Below, piece after piece: positions 53,379-61,255 of a DNA stretch of 64,000 bases. Below the pieces are notes generated by a model that was not told the DNA's origin, made no database searches, and worked only from the letters and a program-made list of their open reading frames with translations. The stretch's first letter is position 1. Each line of letters begins with the position of its first letter. Origin of the DNA: MPNP01 sp965215545 (lineage in GTDB: Bacteria > Pseudomonadota > Alphaproteobacteria > Rhodobacterales > Rhodobacteraceae); the NCBI GenBank assembly GCA_965215545.1, contig OZ244066.1:496001-560000 (forward strand), read 5' to 3'. A program made the position numbers and the translations under genes.

Positions 53379-54413
53379 ATGGCAGACACACCGCGAGGCA
53401 AGGCCAGCCATGGTCGTTTTCTTGAGGATTTTTCCCCTGGACAGGTCATCACTCATGCCCCGCCCCGCACCATCACCCGGGGTGACTCAGCCGTCTACAA
53501 CAGCATCTATGGGGACCGTCACGCCTTGCACTGCTCTGACCGGTTCGCACGTTCGTGTGGACTGGAAGCGAGTCCTGTCCATGATCTCCTTGTCTTCCAC
53601 ATCATTTTTGGCATGACCGTCGGCGATCTGTCTCTCAATGCCATTGCCAATCTTGGCTATGCCGAAGGGCGTTTCCTGCGCCCGGTCCATTACGGGGACA
53701 CGCTGCACGCCCGGTCAACCCTCATCGGCATCAAGGAAAACTCCAATGGCAGAACCGGCATCATCTGGGTCAAGACCACAGGTCTCAACCAGGAGGATGA
53801 ACCTGTTCTCACCTACAAACGCTGGGTCATGGTCCGCAAGCGTGACACCGGCGCCCTCTCGAACCCGGCCACCATTCCCACTCTGAAAAACAGTGTGTCC
53901 GCTGCCGACCTTCCCGTGCCCCGGGGGCTGGATTTTCGCACCTTTGACACCACCGCCACCGGTGAATCCTACCGGCTTGGGGACTATGCCATCGGCGAGA
54001 CGATCGAGCACATCGACTGCGCCACCCTCAACGATACCGAACCCATGCTGGCCACACGCCTCTATCAGAACACGGCCCGGGTCCATTTCGATGTCAACGC
54101 CCGGCCCGATGGGCGACGTCTGATCTATGGTGGCCACCTGATCTCGCAGGCCCGGGCCCTATCCTGCAACGGTCTTGCCAATGCCCAGCTGCTGCTGGCC
54201 ATCAATGGCGGCTCCCATGTCAACCCCGCCTTTGCCGGCGATACCGTAACGGGTCGGACCACAGTCATTGAACAGGCTGACCACCCCAGCCCGAGTGCGG
54301 GTGCTATCCGCCTCAGAACCCAACTCGGCAAGGTCGATGCCGCTGCGTCCGATCCCTATGATGATGCCAACCTGCTCCTGGATCTCGATTACTGGTGCCT
54401 GATGCCGGCGTGA
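53379..54413 (+). CDS. meh: Mesaconyl-CoA hydratase (MaoC family)
   Basis: 344 aa. Double hotdog MaoC-type hydratase: RGKASHGRFLEDFSPGQVI, RTITRGDSAVYNSIYGDRHALHCSDRFA, HDLLVFHIIFGMTVGDLSLNAIANLGYAEGRFLRPVHYGDTL, and a second hotdog (NTARVHFDVNARPDGRRLIYGGHLISQARALS). Hydrates mesaconyl-CoA to beta-methylmalyl-CoA, the substrate of the divergent lyase. Length and sequence fit the family well. Confidence 0.88.
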   Translation: MADTPRGKASHGRFLEDFSPGQVITHAPPRTITRGDSAVYNSIYGDRHALHCSDRFARSCGLEASPVHDLLVFHIIFGMTVGDLSLNAIANLGYAEGRFLRPVHYGDTLHARSTLIGIKENSNGRTGIIWVKTTGLNQEDEPVLTYKRWVMVRKRDTGALSNPATIPTLKNSVSAADLPVPRGLDFRTFDTTATGESYRLGDYAIGETIEHIDCATLNDTEPMLATRLYQNTARVHFDVNARPDGRRLIYGGHLISQARALSCNGLANAQLLLAINGGSHVNPAFAGDTVTGRTTVIEQADHPSPSAGAIRLRTQLGKVDAAASDPYDDANLLLDLDYWCLMPA

Positions 54414-54773
54414 GGTCCGTCATACCCGGACCAGAACGGACGCACCTTCCCATTCATCTTCCGTCCAGGGAAAGCCAGACACTCTGACCGGGCCGGATTC
54501 GACCATGATCGGCTTCCGCCCCCTTGCCAAGGACAGCGAGAGCAGGACTCCTGGTGGCGGGAACTTGCAGGACGCACCCGGGTGTTGCCGGACCCCCCAT
54601 TCCGAGGGCCGGGACTGGCCGCCCGGGGTCCACAGAATCCCCTTGCTTCATTCGCGCACTTGCTGCAAAGACCCGGCGCAGTGAACATGATGGTGCCCCG
54701 GGGGCACGGATGAGGGATACAGCCCGTCCCGGAACGGATGGCACGAGACCGGACAGGAGCAGGATTTGGTGGG
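54414..54773. other. Intergenic region before sdhC
   Basis: No gene recognised in 360 bases. It should contain the sdh promoter, which I could not place with confidence. Confidence 0.4.
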
Positions 54774-55148
54774 ATGATACAGCCGACGCGACCCCTCTCA
54801 CCGCATGTCACGATCTTCCGCTGGCCACTGAATGCCATCCTCTCGATCATGCACCGCATTACCGGTGTGGTGATGGCCGGTGGCGGGGTTCTGGTGGTGT
54901 GGTGGTTCCTTGCCGCCTCGATCTCGGAGTCCTACTTTGTCGTGGTCGATGGGCTGATGACCTCGATTGTCGGCGACCTGGTCATGCTGGGTCTGCTCGC
55001 GGCACTCTGTCACCATTTCTGCAACGGGGTCCGGCATCTGATCTGGGATACCGGTCGGGGCCTGGGGGATCGGGACATCACGCTCTCGTCCCGGATCAGC
55101 CTTGGCGGGGCGGTCAGTCTCTTCGTCATCATCATCCTGGTCAGCTGA
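54774..55148 (+). CDS. sdhC: Succinate dehydrogenase cytochrome b556 subunit
   Basis: 124 aa. RPLSPHVTIFRWPLNAILSIMHRITGVVMAGG is the SdhC signature (Ser and Arg of the quinone site), followed by three transmembrane helices with the haem-ligand His in LCHHFCNGVRHLIWD. Anchors SdhAB in the membrane. ATG 54774 preferred over 54738 because it gives the usual family start. Confidence 0.93.
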   Translation: MIQPTRPLSPHVTIFRWPLNAILSIMHRITGVVMAGGGVLVVWWFLAASISESYFVVVDGLMTSIVGDLVMLGLLAALCHHFCNGVRHLIWDTGRGLGDRDITLSSRISLGGAVSLFVIIILVS

Positions 55149-55161
55149 GGGGCGATTTCCC

Positions 55162-55551
55162 GTGAGTTTCCGCACCGGTTACGCCAAGGTCCTCGGGTTG
55201 GGGAGCGCCCGGGAAGGCACCCATCACTGGTGGCAGCAACGGCTGACCTCGATTGCCCTGTTGATCCTGACCCTGCCCTTCCTGATTCCCTTTGCCCGAA
55301 CCCTGGGCAGCAGCCATGAAGCCGTGCTCGACCTCTATGGCAACAGCGGCCACGCTCTGGTGGCCATCCTCTTCATCGGCGTCGGGTTCCTGCACCTCCG
55401 GCAGGGATTGCAGGTGGTCATCGAGGACTATGTCCACAACCGGTCCCTGGCCATGACCCTGACCATCCTGAACATCCTCGGCTGCTGGGGTTTGGGCATC
55501 CTCGGGATCTACGCGGTGGGCCGCATCGCTCTCCTTGCCATCGTGACCTGA
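55162..55551 (+). CDS. sdhD: Succinate dehydrogenase hydrophobic membrane anchor subunit
   Basis: 129 aa from GTG 55162 (AGGGG about 9 bases upstream). TGYAKVLGLGSAREGTHHWWQQRLTSIAL is typical for alphaproteobacterial SdhD; three membrane spans follow, and HLRQGLQVVIEDYVHN carries conserved polar residues. Sits 13 bases after sdhC and 2 bases before sdhA. Confidence 0.92.
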   Translation: MSFRTGYAKVLGLGSAREGTHHWWQQRLTSIALLILTLPFLIPFARTLGSSHEAVLDLYGNSGHALVAILFIGVGFLHLRQGLQVVIEDYVHNRSLAMTLTILNILGCWGLGILGIYAVGRIALLAIVT

Positions 55552-55553
55552 CA

Positions 55554-57359
55554 ATGCCTGCGTACGATCTGGTTCGACACGATTATGATGTGGTGGTCAT
55601 CGGGGCTGGTGGAGCCGGTCTGCGGGCCACACTTGGCATGGCGGAAGGCGGCCTGCGGACAGCCTGCATCACCAAGGTGTTTCCCACACGGTCCCACACG
55701 GTGGCCGCCCAGGGCGGGATCGCGGCATCGCTGGGCAATCTCGGCCCCGACAACTGGCAGTGGCACATGTATGACACGGTCAAGGGATCCGACTGGCTGG
55801 GGGATGTCGATGCAATGGAATACCTCGCCCGGGAAGCCCCCCGGGCCGTGTATGAACTCGAACATTATGGCGTGCCCTTCAGTCGCAATGAGGATGGCCG
55901 CATCTACCAGCGCCCCTTCGGTGGACACACAACCGAATTCGGCCATGGCCCGCCCGTCCAGAGGACCTGTGCTGCCGCCGACCGCACGGGTCACGCCATC
56001 CTGCACACCCTGTACGGGGAATCGCTGAAACAGAAGGCGGAATTCTACATCGAGCATTTCGCCGTGGACCTCCTGATGTCGCAGGATGGCATCTGCCAGG
56101 GCGTCATCACCTGGAGTCTTGAGGAAGGCACCCTGCATCTCTTTGCCGCCAAGATGGTGGTGCTGGCCACCGGGGGTTATGGTCGAGCCTATTTTTCGGC
56201 CACCTCCGCCCACACCTGCACCGGTGATGGGAACGGCATGGTCTGCCGGGCCGGGCTGCCCCTGCAGGATATGGAGTTCGTACAGTTCCATCCCACCGGC
56301 ATCTACGGCGCCGGGGTGCTGATCACCGAAGGTGCCCGGGGCGAGGGTGGCTACCTGACCAACGCCGAGGGGGAGCGTTTCATGGAACGCTATGCCCCGA
56401 CCTACAAGGATCTTGCCAGCCGGGATGTCGTCTCACGCTGCATGACCCTGGAAATCCGGGAGGGCCGAGGGGTGGGCCCCGACGCCGATCATATCCATCT
56501 CCATCTCGATCATCTGGCCCCGGAAGCCCTGGCCGAGCGTCTGCCCGGGATTACCGAATCGGCCCGCATTTTTGCCGGGGTCGACCTGACCAGGGCCCCG
56601 ATCCCCGTCCTGCCGACCGTGCACTACAATATGGGCGGCATCCCGACCAATTTCCATGGCGAGGTCATACGTCCGACAGCAGATGATCCCGATGCGCTGC
56701 AGCCCGGCCTCATGGCCGTGGGTGAGGCGGCTAGTGCCTCGGTCCACGGTGCCAACCGTCTCGGCTCCAATTCACTCACCGACCTCGTCGTTTTTGGCCG
56801 AGCTGCTGCCATCCGCGCCGGCACCACCATCGATCCCGCCACCCCGGTCCCGGGGCCCGAAGCGGCTGCCATCGAGCAGGTGCTCGACAAGTTCGACCGT
56901 ATCCGCCATGCCGATGGAGCCGTCCCGACGGCCGCCCTGCGCCTTGCTATGCAGAAGGCGATGCAGCGCGATGCCGCCGTGTTCCGCGACTCCGAGACCC
57001 TGGCCAACGGCGTCGAAACCATGGATGGAATCGGCCGGCAGTTTGCCGATATCAAGGTCACGGACCGCTCCCTGATCTGGAACTCCGATCTGATGGAAAC
57101 CCTTGAACTCGAGAACCTGTTGCAGTGCGCCCTGGCCACGGTGAACAGTGCCGCGGCCCGCACCGAGAGCCGCGGCGCCCATGCCCATGAGGATCATCCG
57201 GACCGGGATGATGCCAACTGGCGCTGCCACTCTCTGGCCTGGATCAGGGATGCCGAAGTCCGCCTCGGGACCCGCCCGGTCCACACCACCACCATGACCC
57301 CGATCGACGAAGGCGGCATCGATCCTGAGGTCATCAAGCCCAAGGCTCGGGTCTACTGA
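55554..57359 (+). CDS. sdhA: Succinate dehydrogenase flavoprotein subunit
   Basis: 601 aa. FAD site VVVIGAGGAGLRATLGMAEGG, covalent-FAD His in FPTRSHTVAAQGGIAASL, active-site HPTGIYGAGVLITEGARGEGG, RDVVSRCMTLEI and the C-terminal FAD loop GEAASASVHGANRLGSNSLTDLVVFGRAA. Oxidises succinate to fumarate at the membrane. Its stop overlaps the ATG of the next small gene (TGATG). Confidence 0.97.
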   Translation: MPAYDLVRHDYDVVVIGAGGAGLRATLGMAEGGLRTACITKVFPTRSHTVAAQGGIAASLGNLGPDNWQWHMYDTVKGSDWLGDVDAMEYLAREAPRAVYELEHYGVPFSRNEDGRIYQRPFGGHTTEFGHGPPVQRTCAAADRTGHAILHTLYGESLKQKAEFYIEHFAVDLLMSQDGICQGVITWSLEEGTLHLFAAKMVVLATGGYGRAYFSATSAHTCTGDGNGMVCRAGLPLQDMEFVQFHPTGIYGAGVLITEGARGEGGYLTNAEGERFMERYAPTYKDLASRDVVSRCMTLEIREGRGVGPDADHIHLHLDHLAPEALAERLPGITESARIFAGVDLTRAPIPVLPTVHYNMGGIPTNFHGEVIRPTADDPDALQPGLMAVGEAASASVHGANRLGSNSLTDLVVFGRAAAIRAGTTIDPATPVPGPEAAAIEQVLDKFDRIRHADGAVPTAALRLAMQKAMQRDAAVFRDSETLANGVETMDGIGRQFADIKVTDRSLIWNSDLMETLELENLLQCALATVNSAAARTESRGAHAHEDHPDRDDANWRCHSLAWIRDAEVRLGTRPVHTTTMTPIDEGGIDPEVIKPKARVY

Positions 57360-57646
57360 TGCAAGGGACCGTGCGCATCATGACAGGCCTTTGCCTGAGT
57401 GCGTTCCTCATGGTTGCGTGTTCGGACCGATCCCGCCAGACATCCGAGGGCCGGACTGGCTGCCAAGGGACACCCTCCCATATCGAGACAGGCGGCACCG
57501 CGGGCATGGGCTATCATTCCGAGGATGGATTTCTCTCGAAGGTCTCGATTCAGATCGGGATGCACAGCCGGCCGCGCACGTCTTGTCCCGATCAGCAATC
57601 CGGTCCGCGCTTTGGCGGGACCGTCACCCTTGCACAGGATAATTGA
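57359..57646 (+). CDS. Putative small lipoprotein inserted between sdhA and sdhB
   Basis: 95 aa. N-terminus MTGLCLSAFLMVACSDRSRQ has a lipoprotein signal with lipobox MVAC. The mature part is Gly/Ser/Pro-rich with no recognised family. It starts in the sdhA stop (TGATG) and ends 2 bases before sdhB, so it is translated within the operon. Such a gene is not part of the usual sdhCDAB order. It may be a recently arisen or lineage-specific gene. Confidence 0.5.
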   Translation: MQGTVRIMTGLCLSAFLMVACSDRSRQTSEGRTGCQGTPSHIETGGTAGMGYHSEDGFLSKVSIQIGMHSRPRTSCPDQQSGPRFGGTVTLAQDN

Positions 57647-57648
57647 TC

Positions 57649-58425
57649 ATGGTTGAATTCGCACTTCCCAAACACGCCCGGGTCCGGGTCGGCAAGGACT
57701 GGCCCAGGCCGGGATCCGGGCGCAACCTGCGCCGGTTCAGGATCTATCGCTGGGATCCGGACTCCGACCAATCCCCCCAGCTGGACAGCTATCACATCGA
57801 TCTCGATGACTGCGGGCCAATGGTGCTCGATGCCATCATCAAGATCAAGAACGAAATCGACCCGACCCTGACCTTTCGCCGCTCCTGTCGCGAGGGAATC
57901 TGCGGCTCCTGTGCCATGAACATCAATGGTGCCAACACGCTGGCCTGCACCGCGTCCATTCCTGCCGCCGGGGATATCCAGATCTATCCCCTGCCCCACA
58001 TGGCGGTGGTCAAGGACCTCGTGCCCGACCTCAGTCATTTCTACGCCCAGCATGCCTCGATCATGCCCTGGCTCGCAACCCGGACCAACCGACCCAACGA
58101 GGAGTGGAAACAGTCCCGCCAGGACCGGAGCAAGCTCGATGGTCTCTATGAGTGTGTCATGTGTGCCTGCTGTTCGACTTCCTGTCCGAGCTACTGGTGG
58201 AACAGTGACCGTTATCTCGGCCCGGCGGCCCTGCTGCACGCCTATCGCTGGCTGATCGACAGCCGTGACGAGAATACCGGCGTCCGCCTCGACGAGCTCG
58301 AGGATCCTTTCAAACTCTACCGCTGTCACACGATCATGAACTGCACCCGCTCCTGCCCCAAGGGGCTCAACCCCGCCAAGGCCATCGCCGAAATCAAGAA
58401 GATGATGGTCGAGCGCCGGATGTAA
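57649..58425 (+). CDS. sdhB: Succinate dehydrogenase iron-sulfur subunit
   Basis: 258 aa. [2Fe-2S] cluster CREGICGSCAMNINGANTLAC; [4Fe-4S] and [3Fe-4S] sites in CVMCACCSTSCPSYWW and CHTIMNCTRSCPKGLNP. Passes electrons from SdhA to quinone. ATG 57649 has AGGA 9 bases upstream; a TTG 6 bases earlier is in frame. Confidence 0.96.
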   Translation: MVEFALPKHARVRVGKDWPRPGSGRNLRRFRIYRWDPDSDQSPQLDSYHIDLDDCGPMVLDAIIKIKNEIDPTLTFRRSCREGICGSCAMNINGANTLACTASIPAAGDIQIYPLPHMAVVKDLVPDLSHFYAQHASIMPWLATRTNRPNEEWKQSRQDRSKLDGLYECVMCACCSTSCPSYWWNSDRYLGPAALLHAYRWLIDSRDENTGVRLDELEDPFKLYRCHTIMNCTRSCPKGLNPAKAIAEIKKMMVERRM

Positions 58426-58885
58426 CCCGGCCCCCGGAGAACCGGGCCATCGACGATTATGGTGCCGACAATTATGCCAACACCAGTCACGCCGGTGGCT
58501 GCTTCGCCTCCGGTGGCACGCAGCAGCAGATCCTGGCCTGCCTGTGCGGGGCCCGGAACAGTTCCGGTCGGTGGGCGCGGACGGACAGCAGGGGGTGGTT
58601 GCACCGACACTGTTTCGGCCGCAGAGCGCATCCGGCTGGGCTGTACGACCAACTGACCGGTGTGACGGCCGGGACGACCACGGACCCGACCGGGGAAGGC
58701 GGCCCGAAGGCCGCCTTCTTCCCGTACCGACATGATTTTCAGACTGAGGCATGACCCGGACTGGTCCTGACTTGAATTCGGGTCCCGGCACTCTAATTTA
58801 GTTCCCGTGGAAGATGGCCGCTGCCCGACGGCACGGAGATTTGCAGACCGAATTCTCACTTCAGACAGAGACGGGACACAAGGTC
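58426..58885. other. Intergenic region between sdhB and carD
   Basis: No gene recognised. Contains the sdh terminator hairpin at 58695-58720 and must contain the carD promoter, which I could not place. Confidence 0.45.
58695..58720 (+). terminator. Hairpin terminator after sdhCDAB
   Basis: Perfect 10-bp stem GAAGGCGGCC / GGCCGCCTTC with a CGAA tetraloop at 58705-58708, followed by TTCCC. The T-run is short, so it is a weak intrinsic terminator. Confidence 0.65.
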
Positions 58886-59446
58886 ATGAAGAAAGCCAGC
58901 AAGAGAACCGTTGCGGGGTTTTCCGTCGGTGATTACGTTGTCTACCCGTCCCACGGTGTCGGTGTGGTCGAGAAAATCGAGGCCAAGGATGTCGCCGGGA
59001 CCCGCATGGAACTGATTGTCATTGCGGTCGAGAAGGACCAGATGGAACTCAGCATTCCCATCAAGCAGATCGGCAATGTCGGCCTGCGGGCCCTCACGCC
59101 CACCAGGGACCTCGATGAGACACTGAGGATTCTCAACGGCCGGGCCCGGGTCAAGAAGTCCATGTGGTCAAAACGGGCCCAGGAGTATGACCAGAAGATC
59201 AATTCCGGCAACATCAAGGACTTGACCGAGGTGGTGCGCGACCTGCACCGGCACGACAAGCAGAAGGATCAATCCTATTCGGAGCGCCAGCTCTATGAGT
59301 CCGCCTTCGATCGCCTCTCGCGTGAGGTGGCCGCGGTCTATGGTATCGATCTTGAGGAGGCCGGCGCGACTCTGGTCAAACACCTGACCGCCCGCAGCCG
59401 GGCCCGCTCGGCCGCCACGGCTGAAGAAAAGAAGGCTGCGGCCTGA
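58886..59446 (+). CDS. carD: CarD family transcriptional regulator
   Basis: 186 aa from ATG 58886. N-terminal RNA-polymerase interaction domain (FSVGDYVVYPSHGVGVVEKIE, MELSIPIKQIGNVGLRAL) and a helical DNA-binding C-terminal domain (VKKSMWSKRAQEYDQKINSG, NIKDLTEVVRDLHRHD, YESAFDRLSREVAAVYGID), ending in an Ala/Lys tail. CarD/CdnL stabilises open promoter complexes, often at rRNA promoters. Single-gene unit. Confidence 0.93.
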   Translation: MKKASKRTVAGFSVGDYVVYPSHGVGVVEKIEAKDVAGTRMELIVIAVEKDQMELSIPIKQIGNVGLRALTPTRDLDETLRILNGRARVKKSMWSKRAQEYDQKINSGNIKDLTEVVRDLHRHDKQKDQSYSERQLYESAFDRLSREVAAVYGIDLEEAGATLVKHLTARSRARSAATAEEKKAAA

Positions 59447-59680
59447 CGCAGCCCTGTCTCGCTCACAATGTCGGATCCGGCCACACTTGGGCAGCTTCCA
59501 CGCCAGTCCCTGTGACATGGCGGAAATGGGGACAACCTGCAGCAAAAGAAACGTGTCACAGTGTCACATGGATTCTCATCCTGATTGACGCGCACCTCTC
59601 ACCCAGATTGACGCGCCACAGGCCAGCCTGGAGAGCGGCTGCCACTGGGGTGCGGGTGTGTCAGTCATGGGTGCCTCCCG

Positions 59681-61255
59681 TCACGAGTTGCCACCCGGCT
59701 CCACCCGCACCTCCAGCAGGTTGCGCGCTTCGCGCCCGCAGACCACCGCGATCCGATGGAGGGGCGCGGGGCGGTCCCGGTAGCGGTTCGCATAGCCCTT
59801 CTCCCGCATCTGGGTGAAGGCCTCTTCCATCTTCGTCTCAACGTCCGCATCCGTCTCTGCCATCTTGAATTCCAGCACGAACACCTGCCCGCCCGTTTCG
59901 ACCACCATGTCGGCGCCCCCATGGCTAGACGCCTCCTCGGCGCGGACATCGACCCCAATGGCGCGGAAACACATATGCAGCAGGCTGGCATACCAGGCCT
60001 CATAGCGCGCCAGATCCCCCGTGGCGTGCCACTGGTAGGGAATGCTGGCGAGATAGGCCTTGAGCGTCTCCGCAAAGCCGGCGAAGTCATGGGCCTCCAG
60101 ACGGGCGCAGAGATCACGTCCCTGGCCCCTGACTTCCGTGACCGTCTTGCCCAGAGACTGCAGCAATCCCCGGTTCAGACTGATGCGCACCTCCTGATTG
60201 GGATAATCCAACCGATAGAGCGTGTCGAACCCCTCGCTCTGCTCATCTGTGATGGTCAGATAACCCGTCTGGAACAGCAGAGCCTCCGCTTCAATATCAT
60301 TGACATCAAATTTTGAGATCAGGGGCCGCTCCACCACCCGGTTCTCCAGATCCATCGGACTGAGGGACTGGGCCTTGAGGGTCTCGAACAGGAAGCTCGG
60401 TGAGCCGGTCTCAAACCAGTAGGGCTCAAACTCCCGATCTTCGAACAGCAGCAACACATCAAAGGGATTGTAGAGCCGCGCCTTCCCGCGCCAGTTGTAA
60501 CCATTGTACCAGCGACGGATCTCATCCCGACCCAGCCCGTCGAGTTCCGGGGCAAAGACGGTGTCGATATCGGTATCGGTATAGCCGCAGATCGTGGCAA
60601 AGCGGGGATCCAGGCTGATATCCTTGAGATTGTTGAGACCCGAGAACAGGCTGACCTTGGAAAACATGCTCACGCCGGTGACAAAGACGAAGCGGACATG
60701 CGCTGCACTCCCCTTGATGATCCCGTAGACACCCTGCAGATAATCCCGGTTGGTCTTCGCCCGATCGAGGTCAGGCAACGCATCCAGGATCGGTTTGTCA
60801 TATTCATCGACGAGGACCACCACCCGCTGTCCGGTCGTGTGATGAAGGTGGTAGAGAAGAGTTCGCAAACGTTCGGGCGGGGCTTCTGCAGGGTTGGGCG
60901 GATCCAATCCGGCCGCATGTTCGATCAGGCCGAGTTGATTGGCGAGGTTGCGTTCAATATCCGCGGGCCTGTCAAACGTCCCATCAAAGCTCAATCGCAA
61001 CACGGGGTGGGTGACCGACCAGTCCCAGTGATCATGGATGTCCAGCCCCCGGAACAAGTCCTCCTGCCCCGTGAACAGCGCCTTGAGCGTATCCACCAGT
61101 AGACTCTTGCCGAACCGCCGCGGGCGGGAGAGGAAGTAATGGCGGCCCGCGGACACTAGTTGCCGGATGAGTGGGGTCTTGTCGACGTAGTAGAATCCCT
61201 CGCTCCGGATGGTCGCGAAGTCCTGGATGCCGATGGGCAGAGACTGACGGGTCAT
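59681..61255 (-). CDS. AAA-ATPase-like protein with C-terminal PD-(D/E)XK nuclease (DUF1703 type)
   Basis: 524 aa. MTRQSLPIGIQDFATIRSEG / FYYVDKTPLIRQLVSAG and the P-loop-like SRPRRFGKSLLVDTL (about 43-57), VVVLVDEYDKPILDAL (Walker B, about 145), GVSMFSKVSLFSGLNNLKDISL. The C-terminal nuclease-like part is GGADMVVETGGQVFVLEFKM (D...ExK, about 455-475). Family members are abundant in mobile regions, and their role is unproven. The ATG at 61255 overlaps the stop of the upstream ATPase gene (ATGA), so the two are translated together. Confidence 0.85.
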   Translation of the reverse strand: MTRQSLPIGIQDFATIRSEGFYYVDKTPLIRQLVSAGRHYFLSRPRRFGKSLLVDTLKALFTGQEDLFRGLDIHDHWDWSVTHPVLRLSFDGTFDRPADIERNLANQLGLIEHAAGLDPPNPAEAPPERLRTLLYHLHHTTGQRVVVLVDEYDKPILDALPDLDRAKTNRDYLQGVYGIIKGSAAHVRFVFVTGVSMFSKVSLFSGLNNLKDISLDPRFATICGYTDTDIDTVFAPELDGLGRDEIRRWYNGYNWRGKARLYNPFDVLLLFEDREFEPYWFETGSPSFLFETLKAQSLSPMDLENRVVERPLISKFDVNDIEAEALLFQTGYLTITDEQSEGFDTLYRLDYPNQEVRISLNRGLLQSLGKTVTEVRGQGRDLCARLEAHDFAGFAETLKAYLASIPYQWHATGDLARYEAWYASLLHMCFRAIGVDVRAEEASSHGGADMVVETGGQVFVLEFKMAETDADVETKMEEAFTQMREKGYANRYRDRPAPLHRIAVVCGREARNLLEVRVEPGGNS

